Positions 1-5,278 of a DNA stretch of 6,922 nt are shown piece by piece. The translations under genes and the position numbers were made by a program. This DNA comes from Propionivibrio sp. (GTDB lineage: Bacteria > Pseudomonadota > Gammaproteobacteria > Burkholderiales > Rhodocyclaceae). Below the pieces are notes generated by a model. That model was not told where the DNA came from, made no database searches, and worked only from the letters and a program-made list of their open reading frames with translations. How positions within the stretch are numbered: position 1 is the first letter of the stretch; every line of letters begins with the position of its first letter. The DNA is taken from contig QKII01000358.1 in assembly GCA_003249625.1 (NCBI GenBank), forward strand, positions 1-6,922. Reading direction: 5' to 3'.

Positions 1-407
1 GCCAGCAGGCACGGCGAATCGCCGAGGAAGGCGGACACCCGCTGATCCTTGTCGATGGCCCGCCCGGGATCGGCTGTCCGGTCATCGCCTCGATCACCGG
101 TGCGACCGACGTGTTGCTGGTCACCGAGCCAACCCTCTCCGGCGCGCACGACCTCAAGCGCGTGCTCGGACTGACCCGACACTTCAACATCACGGCAGCA
201 GTATGCGTCAACAAGTGGGACATCAATCCCGAGATAGCCGAACACATCGAGGCACTGGCGCGCGAGTCCGGCGCCCGGGTCGTCGGGCGGATCCGCTACG
301 ACCCGTCGGTCACCCGCGCCCAGATCCAGAAAAAGGCGGTCGTCAAGACCGATTGCCCGTCGGCTGACGACATCCGTGCCATCTGGAAAGAGTTGGCACT
401 GCAATGA
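1..407 (+). CDS. MinD/ParA-family P-loop ATPase, C-terminal part (5' truncated by window)
   Basis: The reading frame is open from base 3 to the TGA at 405-407 and gives the last 134 residues. The N-terminal Walker A loop, and any inserted ferredoxin domain, lie outside the window. Visible landmarks are a hydrophobic strand ending in VDGPPGIGCPVIAS (the switch II region of MinD/Mrp-like ATPases), then LLVTEPTLSGAHDL, and the NKWD base-recognition motif in VCVNKWDIN. Known family: such ATPases, often carrying a two-[4Fe-4S] ferredoxin insert, sit beside NifX/MTH1175-type proteins in anaerobes, including the orp operons of Desulfovibrio. The role is probably ATP-dependent handling of a metal or Fe-S cofactor, or positioning of the complex; this is inferred. 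It is followed 31 bp later by a NifX-type gene on the same strand, so the two are probably co-transcribed. The family call is firm; whether the ferredoxin insert is present cannot be seen. Confidence 0.88.
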   Translation, partial: QQARRIAEEGGHPLILVDGPPGIGCPVIASITGATDVLLVTEPTLSGAHDLKRVLGLTRHFNITAAVCVNKWDINPEIAEHIEALARESGARVVGRIRYDPSVTRAQIQKKAVVKTDCPSADDIRAIWKELALQ

Positions 408-438
408 AACACCCACTATTTATTCAAGGAGTCTGACC

Positions 439-777
439 ATGCGCTTCGCCATTCCCCTCGCCGACGGCAAACTGACCGTTCATTTCGGCCACTGCGCCAC
501 ATTCGCCCTGCTCGACGTCGATCCCGCGACCAGAACCGTAGCGAACCGCCAGGACGTGGATGCCCCACCTCACCAGCCCGGCTTGCTTCCCCCATGGCTC
601 GCCGAGCGCGGCGTCACACGGATAATCGCCGGCGGCATGGGCCAACGCGCCCAACAACTGTTTATTGCACAGGGTATCGAAGTCATCGTCGGTGCACCGG
701 TGGACACCCCGGAACATCTCGTCACAGCCTGTCTCGATGGCTCGCTGCAGGTTGGCAGCAACGCCTGCGACCACTGA
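439..777 (+). CDS. NifX/MTH1175-type dinitrogenase Fe-Mo cofactor-binding domain protein
   Basis: A 112-residue single-domain protein. The start at 439 is chosen because AAGGAG lies at a proper distance upstream (427-432) and because MRFAIPL matches the usual first beta strand; a longer open frame from 376 would overlap the ATPase gene. HFGHC (residues 15-19) and IAGGMGQRA (63-71) are characteristic of the MTH1175-like branch of the NifX/NifB C-terminal fold (RNase H-like). Cysteines are C19, C98 and C110. Members of this family bind metal clusters; the Desulfovibrio orange protein carries a Mo-Cu-S cluster, whereas NifX carries FeMo-co precursors. The gene lies directly after a MinD-type ATPase, the classic partner. 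The cofactor here is not determined. No other nitrogenase genes are visible, so I do not assign nifX. The family assignment is confident and the exact function is not. Confidence 0.85.
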   Translation: MRFAIPLADGKLTVHFGHCATFALLDVDPATRTVANRQDVDAPPHQPGLLPPWLAERGVTRIIAGGMGQRAQQLFIAQGIEVIVGAPVDTPEHLVTACLDGSLQVGSNACDH

Positions 778-810
778 GCGGGACGTTCTTCCCCATAGCG
801 GGGCGATCCA

Positions 811-1049
811 ATGGAAGGCGCACTGAAAAGCATCCCTCGTCAGGGTCGACAGTGTTGACGAGTCGATCTGGCACCGCTTCAACCGGCGACACTCCGACCT
901 TTCGTTGGCCGGCATTGCCACCGAACTGCTGACCGAGAACGAAGGAGGGACCTTCGCGTTCAGCGGCGATCCGCGCAGGCGAGTTGAAGGCCGTGACACA
1001 CGCGGGCGAAGTTTTCCATGTCCACCCGCTGGCGCGCGGGAATCCCTGA
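811..1049 (+). pseudogene. Possible frameshifted remnant of a small gene in the 778-1098 gap
   Basis: The 321 bp between the NifX-type gene and ridA hold no intact gene. The plus strand shows coding-like segments in three successive frames. An ATG at 811 opens 15 codons and stops at 856-858. A frame from about 854 reads VDESIWHRFNRRHSDLSLAG and onward to about 973, with G/C-biased third codon positions. A third frame from 975 reads AGELKAVTHAGEVFHVHPLA and ends at the TGA at 1047-1049. Joining them needs two single-base deletions from the present sequence. This pattern fits a decayed gene of about 79 codons or sequencing insertions. I do not recognise the family, and chance open frames in GC-rich DNA remain possible. 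Confidence 0.3.
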
Positions 1050-1060
1050 CCGCTTTTTCA

Positions 1061-1079
1061 TGAAACACACCCTGTTTCA
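1061..1079. promoter_or_regulatory. 19-bp dyad (operator or hairpin) just upstream of ridA
   Basis: TGAAACA (1061-1067) and TGTTTCA (1073-1079) are perfect 7-bp inverted repeats with a 5-nt spacer. The dyad ends 10 bp before the ridA ribosome-binding site (GGAGG, 1090-1094). It could be a regulator's operator or an mRNA hairpin near the translation start. It does not match the 31-bp-phased boxes at 4272-4345, and no clear -35/-10 or -24/-12 promoter was found around it. Confidence 0.4.
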
Positions 1080-1098
1080 CTCACACTACGGAGGCCCC

Positions 1099-1485
1099 AT
1101 GGAACGAAAAGTCATCCACACACCCAACGCGCCACAAGCCGTCGGCACCTATTCCCAAGCCATCGCCGTCGACCGGATGGTCTTTCTCTCAGGACAACTC
1201 GGCATCGACCCGGCCAGCGGCAACCTGATGAGCGGCTTCGATGCGCAGGCGCATCAGGTCTTCCGCAACTTGCGCGCGGTCTGCGACGAAGCCGGAGGCG
1301 AACTGAAAGACATCGTCCGACTTGGTGTTTTCCTCACTGACATGGGCGACTTCTTCCGCTTCAACCAGATCATGAGCGAGTACTTCAGCGAGCCTTATCC
1401 GGCCCGTGCCGCTGTCCAGGTCGTTGCGCTACCCAAGGGCGGGCAGGTGGAAGCAGAGGCGATCCTGATCCGCCGCAATGCCTGA
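1099..1485 (+). CDS. ridA: RidA/YjgF/UK114-family enamine/imine deaminase
   Basis: 128 residues, the normal length for the family. The ATG at 1099 follows GGAGG (1090-1094) closely; an in-frame extension to 1018 would add an unrelated N terminus. Sequence hallmarks are TPNAPQAVGTYSQA (residues 8-21), FLSGQLG (29-35) and PARAAVQV followed by LPKGGQVEAEAI. The arginine R103 and glutamate E118 correspond by alignment to R105 and E120 that position the substrate in E. coli RidA. Known role: hydrolysis of reactive 2-aminoacrylate and related enamines released by PLP enzymes, giving ketoacids and ammonia. Its stop overlaps the start of the sigma-54 activator gene by 8 bp, so the two are translationally coupled. 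That pairing hints at a link with the regulator, but RidA proteins also ride in many operons. The family is certain; the physiological substrate is not. Confidence 0.93.
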   Translation: MERKVIHTPNAPQAVGTYSQAIAVDRMVFLSGQLGIDPASGNLMSGFDAQAHQVFRNLRAVCDEAGGELKDIVRLGVFLTDMGDFFRFNQIMSEYFSEPYPARAAVQVVALPKGGQVEAEAILIRRNA

Positions 1486-2809
1486 CGATCCAGGTACCGG
1501 TCTGAGCCAGGCGATCCTCGATAGCCTCTCCGAGGGCGTATTCACTGTCGACACCGACTGGAGGATCACCTCGTTCAACCGCTCGGCCGAAGAAATCACC
1601 GGCGTTCTGCGCGCCGAAGCACTCGGGCAATTGTGTTCAGACGTCCTGCATTCGACGCTGTGCGAACGTCACTGCCCGATCCGGCAAGCGCTTGCACACC
1701 AAAAGTCTGTGGTCGACCGTCGCTGCCACGTCGTCGACATCGACGGCGAGCGCATCCCGCTCAGTGTCTCTGCCGCAGTTCTGATCGGAGAAAACGGCGA
1801 GGTTCTCGGCGGCGTCGAGACCTTTCGCGACCTTAGCGAAGTCCAAGCCCTGCGCACCGCCCTGCAACGCAAGGACACGCGCCTCACCAGCGGCAACCCG
1901 GCCATGCAGCAGGTGCTCGATCTCGTTCCGATACTCGCTGCCAATCCGACGTCGGTCCTCATTGCCGGAGAAACCGGCACCGGCAAGGAAGTCATCGCCC
2001 GCGCCCTGCACGACCAAGGCCCGCGCGCTAGTCGCCCGTTCGTGGCGATCAATTGCGGCGCACTGCCGGAAGCGCTGCTCGAATCGGAGTTGTTCGGCTA
2101 CCGGAAAGGAGCCTTCACCGGTGCCGACCGCGACAAGCCAGGGCGGTTCGCCATTGCCCGCGACGGCACACTGTTTCTCGATGAAATCGGCGAAATCAGC
2201 CCGGCCATGCAGGTCCGCCTGCTACGCGTGCTGCAAGAGCGTGAGTTCGAACCGCTCGGTGGCACCCAGCCGGAGCCACTGCGCGCGCGGATCATCGCCG
2301 CCAGCCACCGCGACCTGCTCACTCTGGTGCGTGAAGGGCGCTTCCGTGAAGACCTGTACTACCGGCTGGTCGTCATGCGAGTGGACATCCCGCCACTGCG
2401 CGAACGCCGCGAAGACATCCCGACGCTGGCCAACGACCTTCTGGCGCGGATCAATCTGCGAATGGAACGCGCTATCGCGGGCTTCACGGCCGAAGCCATG
2501 GACACCCTGCAGCGGCAACCCTGGCCTGGCAACATCCGGCAACTCGAGAACGTGATCGAGCGCGCCGCCGTGCTTTGCCGTGGCGAGAGGATCGACCTCA
2601 GCCACCTTCCCGCCGAATTGCAACTGCCGCCCTCGAGCAACACGTCGCAGCCGCTGGCCGCACAGGTGCGCCAGCAAGCCGAAGCGAGGACGATTCTGGA
2701 GGTGCTGCGCCGCAACGACTTCAGCCGGCACAAGACCGCCGCCGAGCTCGGCATGCACCCGAGCACGCTCTACAGAAAACTCAAGGCGTGGGACCTTCTG
2801 GAGGAGTAG
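1478..2809 (+). CDS. PAS-containing sigma-54-dependent transcriptional activator (OrpR-like)
   Basis: 443 residues in three parts. A PAS domain (about 8-120) ends in GGVETFRDLSEVQ. An AAA+ sigma-54 interaction domain (about 136-365) carries Walker A GETGTGKE (164-171), the sigma-54 contact loop GAFTGA (211-216), Walker B GTLFLDEIGE (230-239) and an intact REDLYYRL segment. A Fis-type helix-turn-helix lies at about 405-438. The PAS region has four cysteines, C53, C62, C66 and C83, in a C-x8-C-x3-C-x16-C pattern, suitable for an Fe-S cluster or thiol sensor. Desulfovibrio OrpR is an activator of this layout that senses redox through a PAS-bound Fe-S cluster, and it controls orp genes like those here. 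There is no receiver domain, so the input is a small ligand or redox state rather than phosphorylation. The start overlaps ridA by 8 bp and has no clear ribosome-binding site, which suggests coupling. The probable target is the -24/-12 promoter at 4421. The orthology to OrpR is inference. Confidence 0.93.
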   Translation: MPDDPGTGLSQAILDSLSEGVFTVDTDWRITSFNRSAEEITGVLRAEALGQLCSDVLHSTLCERHCPIRQALAHQKSVVDRRCHVVDIDGERIPLSVSAAVLIGENGEVLGGVETFRDLSEVQALRTALQRKDTRLTSGNPAMQQVLDLVPILAANPTSVLIAGETGTGKEVIARALHDQGPRASRPFVAINCGALPEALLESELFGYRKGAFTGADRDKPGRFAIARDGTLFLDEIGEISPAMQVRLLRVLQEREFEPLGGTQPEPLRARIIAASHRDLLTLVREGRFREDLYYRLVVMRVDIPPLRERREDIPTLANDLLARINLRMERAIAGFTAEAMDTLQRQPWPGNIRQLENVIERAAVLCRGERIDLSHLPAELQLPPSSNTSQPLAAQVRQQAEARTILEVLRRNDFSRHKTAAELGMHPSTLYRKLKAWDLLEE

Positions 2810-2824
2810 CAATCAAGCTCGCTG

Positions 2825-3853
2825 TCAGCAACCACTCAGCGCCTTATTCCTGAAATCGCTCTGCAACCGCTCGCGGATCGCCTGCGCCTCGTCGCTTTCC
2901 AGGAAAGCCCTGGTCGACGGCGGCACGTAGTCGGCAAGACCGGCGAAATCGCCCTTGCCCACGAGTTCGCGCACCTTGGACGCGCTGATCACGCCGGTCT
3001 CCGCCTGCTTGCGCTCGATGATTTCCAGCTCCATGCCATGCGCCGGCAGGATGCGCTGCATCGCCAGGTTGTAGCCACCAGTCAGCGGGCAGTTCGGTTC
3101 GGTACCGACGAAACGCTGGGTAATACCGAAGAACGGCGCAATCTTCGAAGCAAACAGGGTGACATCGAGCTCCATCTGGATGCGCGCCACCGGATCGTCC
3201 TTCTTCAGGAAGTAGGTCGGGAAGGTCGCGCCGCTGACGATGTAGCGCGAGGTGTCGAGCTGGATGACGTTCGGAATGTGGCGCACGCCTTCCTCGACGA
3301 GGCGATAGCGAACGTCGAACGGGAAGACCGAACGGTCTTCCTTGACGACGAAGATGTAGAGATTATCCACCCGCCGCGCGGCGCTCTCGATCAGGTACAG
3401 GTGACCGTTGGTGAAAGGATTGCAATTGACCACCACAGCGCCGTTCAGCCCCGGACGGACAAGGTCTTTTTTCGACTCCAGCCACTTGGACAGTCCCTTG
3501 CCGTACTCGAGCAAGGCTACCTTCTCCTGGCTGGCCAGCAGCGTGAAATTGAGCGACTGGAACGAGAAGATGAACTCCGGCTTGGTATATACGAACAGCG
3601 AGTCATGCCCGGCCTGCTGTCCGCTCATCACCAGTTCCGTCACTAATTCGCCGAGCACCGAACCGCCCTGATACTCGGGCGCCAGCGCCAGCATCTTCAG
3701 TATGTTCCCCGACCGCGAGCCGGTCGCCACCAGTTGCTCGTTCTCGAACATGCCGTACATCACGTCGACGTTATCCTCGAATGCCAGGCCGCTTGCCTCG
3801 ATCAGCTCGCGCGCCATCTTTCGCTCGGACTTGAGTGCCAGTTCAACGATCAT
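2825..3853 (-). CDS. citC: [Citrate (pro-3S)-lyase] ligase
   Basis: 342 residues, the usual CitC length. The start at 3853 is set by GGAGGGGG (3860-3867) six bases upstream; the frame extends to 3964 but would run into iscA. An N-terminal GNAT-like part (about 1-120) is followed by a nucleotidyltransferase domain with NPFTNGHLYLIE (145-156, the TxGH-type nucleotide-binding motif) and the matching VISASKVREL (288-297). Known role: ATP-dependent acetylation of the thiol on the CitD prosthetic group, switching citrate lyase on for anaerobic citrate cleavage. No citD, citE, citF, citX or citG is in the window, which is unusual because citC normally sits with them. It lies 49 bp downstream of iscA on the same strand, so co-transcription is likely. 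Its 3' end is 15 bp from the convergent activator gene, with no terminator between. The family call is strong; the partner protein is unknown. Confidence 0.9.
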   Translation of the reverse strand: MIVELALKSERKMARELIEASGLAFEDNVDVMYGMFENEQLVATGSRSGNILKMLALAPEYQGGSVLGELVTELVMSGQQAGHDSLFVYTKPEFIFSFQSLNFTLLASQEKVALLEYGKGLSKWLESKKDLVRPGLNGAVVVNCNPFTNGHLYLIESAARRVDNLYIFVVKEDRSVFPFDVRYRLVEEGVRHIPNVIQLDTSRYIVSGATFPTYFLKKDDPVARIQMELDVTLFASKIAPFFGITQRFVGTEPNCPLTGGYNLAMQRILPAHGMELEIIERKQAETGVISASKVRELVGKGDFAGLADYVPPSTRAFLESDEAQAIRERLQSDFRNKALSGC

Positions 3854-3902
3854 TTTTATCCCCCTCCATTGCCTTTCTTGCGGGCATTCTAGCCGGCGAC
3901 GC

Positions 3903-4226
3903 TCAGACGTAGAAACTCTCGCCACAGCCGCATTGGCTGCTGACGTTAGGATTCCGGAAGGCAAATCCGCTCTCCTCGCCCGTCTCCACGAAGTCGATCA
4001 CCGTTCCCTCGATCCAGACCAGCGACTTCGGATCGACGTACAGCTTCGCACCGTGACACTCGAAAATTTCGTCACCCGCTTCCTGCGCATCGACAAAAAC
4101 CATCCGGTAGGCCATGCCCGAACACTCGGACGACTGCACGATCACCCGGATTCCCAATCCGCTGCCGCGCTCGTCCAGATACTTGATGACTTCCTCAGCC
4201 GCACGCTGGGTAAGACTTACTGCCAT
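3903..4226 (-). CDS. iscA: IscA/HesB-type iron-sulfur cluster carrier
   Basis: 107 residues, typical of A-type carriers. The start at 4226 is preceded by GGGAG (4234-4238) seven bases away; an upstream in-frame ATG at 4256 would add ten atypical residues. The three conserved cluster-binding cysteines are present at the E. coli IscA positions: C35 in SSECSGMAY, and C99 and C101 in QCGCGESF. Known role: accepting Fe-S clusters from the scaffold, or iron, and passing them to apo-proteins. No iscS, iscU or hscBA is visible, so this is a stand-alone copy. Similar lone copies often serve specialised Fe-S targets. It is the first gene of a probable iscA-citC operon and is divergent from the sigma-54-dependent unit at 4469. 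A cluster supply role for the PAS activator or the ATPase is a reasonable guess. It could also be named erpA or sufA by others, since the subfamilies are hard to separate by eye. Confidence 0.87.
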   Translation of the reverse strand: MAVSLTQRAAEEVIKYLDERGSGLGIRVIVQSSECSGMAYRMVFVDAQEAGDEIFECHGAKLYVDPKSLVWIEGTVIDFVETGEESGFAFRNPNVSSQCGCGESFYV

Positions 4227-4271
4227 GCTAGTACTCCCAAACAAAATTTCTGGCATATGCTAACACATGCT

Positions 4272-4345
4272 TGCTGCCGCGCAGAAGAATCGCCAACGAC
4301 CGTGCGTTTCTGCAACACATACCTACTGCGCATTGCAGAAACGCA
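4272..4345. promoter_or_regulatory. Three TGC-N6-GCA boxes phased at 31 bp: probable enhancer (UAS) for the sigma-54 activator
   Basis: TGCtgccgcGCA (4272-4283), TGCgtttctGCA (4303-4314) and TGCagaaacGCA (4334-4345) begin exactly 31 bp apart, close to three helical turns, so they lie on one DNA face. Their centres are about 108, 139 and 170 bp upstream of the inferred start of the -24/-12 promoter, the usual range for enhancer-binding sites. A looser copy, TGC-N8-GCA, occurs at 4368-4381. The OrpR-like activator at 1478-2809 is the obvious binding candidate; that link is inference. Confidence 0.65.
4281..4295 (-). promoter_or_regulatory. Weak -24/-12-like sequence facing iscA
   Basis: On the minus strand TTGGCGATTCTTCTGC has GG (4294-4293) and GC (4282-4281) separated by 10 bases, pointing to iscA with a start near 4269. 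It matches TGGC of TGGCAC and CTGC instead of TTGC, and it overlaps one enhancer-like box. The other two boxes would lie only about 40 and 70 bp upstream of its start, unusually close. It could be chance. Confidence 0.2.
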
Positions 4346-4347
4346 CG
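4301..4347. repeat. Perfect 15-bp inverted repeat with 17-bp spacer
   Basis: CGTGCGTTTCTGCAA (4301-4315) is the exact reverse complement of TTGCAGAAACGCACG (4333-4347). Pairing stops at both ends of the arms. Each arm holds one TGC-N6-GCA box. There is no T-run after it and no gene ends here, so a terminator is unlikely; paired protein-binding sites fit better. Confidence 0.95.
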
Positions 4348-4420
4348 ACTCTCAACGCGACTGATCCTGCAGACAATCGCAACTCACTGATTCTACGCGA
4401 CTACAGGGGCCATTTCCGGA

Positions 4421-4437
4421 TTGGCACGGTGGTTGCT
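4421..4437 (+). promoter_or_regulatory. Sigma-54 (-24/-12) promoter
   Basis: TTGGCACGGTGGTTGCT matches the full consensus TGGCAC-N5-TTGC with GG (4423-4424) and GC (4435-4436) ten bases apart. Transcription should start near 4448, leaving a leader of about 21 nt before the ATG at 4469. This placement also rules out the in-frame TTG at 4421 as a start codon, because it is part of the promoter. Confidence 0.88.
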
Positions 4438-4468
4438 GATAGCGATCGTCGCAACCACCATTACCGTA

Positions 4469-4894
4469 ATGAAAATCGCCGTCCCCGTCTGCCGTAGCCG
4501 CATCGCTCCACTATTCGACGTCGCCGAGACGTTTGCTCTTTTCGACGCACAGGATACCGGAAGCACGCCGACACAAACCGGCACGATCGACGCAAACCAC
4601 GGTAACACCTGCCTGCTGCTTCTGGACGCCGGCGTCGAGACCGTGCTTTGCGGCGCCATCTCGCGCTGCTGGCAGAACCGATTGAACCAGCTCGGCATTG
4701 AGGCCCACGGTTTCCTTGCGGGCGACATTCAGGTGATTGCGCAAATTTTCTGGCAGGAAGGTCCGCAAGGACTCGCACGCTTCGCCATGCCCGGCCGGCA
4801 ACACTGCGGACAGGGCCGGCAACGAAGGATGCGCCGCCACGGCGGCTTCATGCCGCAACGACTTGAAGAGGAGATTGATCATGCCGCGCTTTAA
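4469..4894 (+). CDS. NifX/NifB-family Mo-Fe cluster-binding protein, second copy
   Basis: 141 residues from the ATG at 4469, which gives the family's typical opening MKIAVPV. No ribosome-binding site is visible in the 21-nt leader. Hallmarks are RIAPLFDVAETFALFD (11-26), VLCGAISR (59-66) and a basic tail with FAMPGRQHCGQGRQRRMRRH (105-124). Cysteines are C8, C48, C61, C67 and C113. It belongs to a different branch from the copy at 439: it has CGAISR where that one has GGMGQRA, and no FGHC motif. Members bind metal-sulfur clusters and co-occur with DUF5320 proteins and MinD-type ATPases in anaerobes. It is the first gene behind the sigma-54 promoter and overlaps the next gene by 14 bp. The Arg/Cys-rich tail is typical of this branch, from memory. 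The cluster bound is unknown, and no nitrogenase genes are seen. Confidence 0.82.
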   Translation: MKIAVPVCRSRIAPLFDVAETFALFDAQDTGSTPTQTGTIDANHGNTCLLLLDAGVETVLCGAISRCWQNRLNQLGIEAHGFLAGDIQVIAQIFWQEGPQGLARFAMPGRQHCGQGRQRRMRRHGGFMPQRLEEEIDHAAL

Positions 4895-5207
4895 CAATGG
4901 AATGGGAAACAGGAAGGGGAACCGAAAGGGCAACGGATCGGGCTTCGGCCAAGGCAAGGGAACAGGTGGAGGCCAGGGCGTGAATTGCCGCGGCAACGGC
5001 CAGGGATTCGGATTCGGAGCCGGAAACACTGGCGATATCGGGCAGGCTCCGCTCGGCCAACGCAATCCGGACTTTTTCCGGCGCTTCTGTCTGGGACTCG
5101 ACAATCAACCCGGCTCGACGATTAACACCCGACGTGGCGGGATCCTGTCTGCCATCGACGAACTTCAGCGACAGATCGATGCACTGAAAAATTCGACCAA
5201 CAAATAG
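4881..5207 (+). CDS. Glycine/asparagine-rich DUF5320-like small protein
   Basis: 108 residues, starting at an ATG with AGAGGAG (4866-4872) upstream and inside the end of the preceding gene, so translation is coupled. The first half (1-55) is very rich in Gly and Asn with short repeats such as GNRKGNRKGNG and GQGKGTGGGQG. A middle part has RNPDFFRRFCLGLDN. The C terminus (88-103) is a short amphipathic, probably coiled-coil helix, LSAIDELQRQIDALKN. There are only two cysteines, C36 and C70. This layout (MPR start, Gly-rich body, C-terminal helix) resembles DUF5320 proteins that accompany NifX/MTH1175-type genes in anaerobes, although the usual GPMTGRG-type motifs are not seen. The function of the family is unknown; a scaffold or partner for the cluster-binding protein is a guess. 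It is the last gene before a terminator. Confidence 0.75.
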   Translation: MPRFNNGMGNRKGNRKGNGSGFGQGKGTGGGQGVNCRGNGQGFGFGAGNTGDIGQAPLGQRNPDFFRRFCLGLDNQPGSTINTRRGGILSAIDELQRQIDALKNSTNK

Positions 5208-5232
5208 CCAAGTTCCACCAGACCAATTTTTC

Positions 5233-5262
5233 CGGGGCACCTCCTCGTTGCCCCGCTTTTTT
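5233..5262 (+). terminator. Rho-independent terminator after the NifX/DUF5320-like unit
   Basis: CGGGGCA (5233-5239) pairs perfectly with TGCCCCG (5249-5255) around a 9-nt loop and is followed by CTTTTTT. It lies 25 bp after the stop at 5207 and closes the sigma-54-driven transcription unit. Confidence 0.9.
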
Positions 5263-5278
5263 CTTTACAGGCAGACTA

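Noticed and set aside
393..409. TTGGCACTGCAATG at the end of the ATPase gene as a possible sigma-54 promoter for the first NifX-type gene
   Set aside because: The -24-like TGGCAC is present, but there is no GC at the required spacing of ten bases after GG.
424..1080. Long open frame on the minus strand covering the NifX-type gene and the following gap
   Set aside because: It is antisense to a clear NifX-type gene, shows no recognisable motif and has the Arg/Ser-rich look of a shadow frame in GC-rich DNA.
3322..3341. Near-palindrome GGAAGACCG-AA-CGGTCTTCC inside citC
   Set aside because: It is fully inside a conserved coding stretch, and 9-bp arms can arise by chance in a window of this size; no regulatory context.
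4301..4347. Inverted repeat as a transcription terminator
   Set aside because: No gene ends there on either strand and no T-run follows; its arms contain the phased boxes, so a binding-site role fits better.
4421..4468. Upstream TTG start giving the second NifX-type protein a hydrophobic N-terminal extension
   Set aside because: The TTG is part of the sigma-54 promoter and would lie upstream of the transcript start; the family opens at MKIAVPV.
4267..4497. Small plus-strand open frame across the iscA/NifX-type intergenic region
   Set aside because: It runs through the phased boxes and the -24/-12 promoter, has no ribosome-binding site and no protein-like composition.
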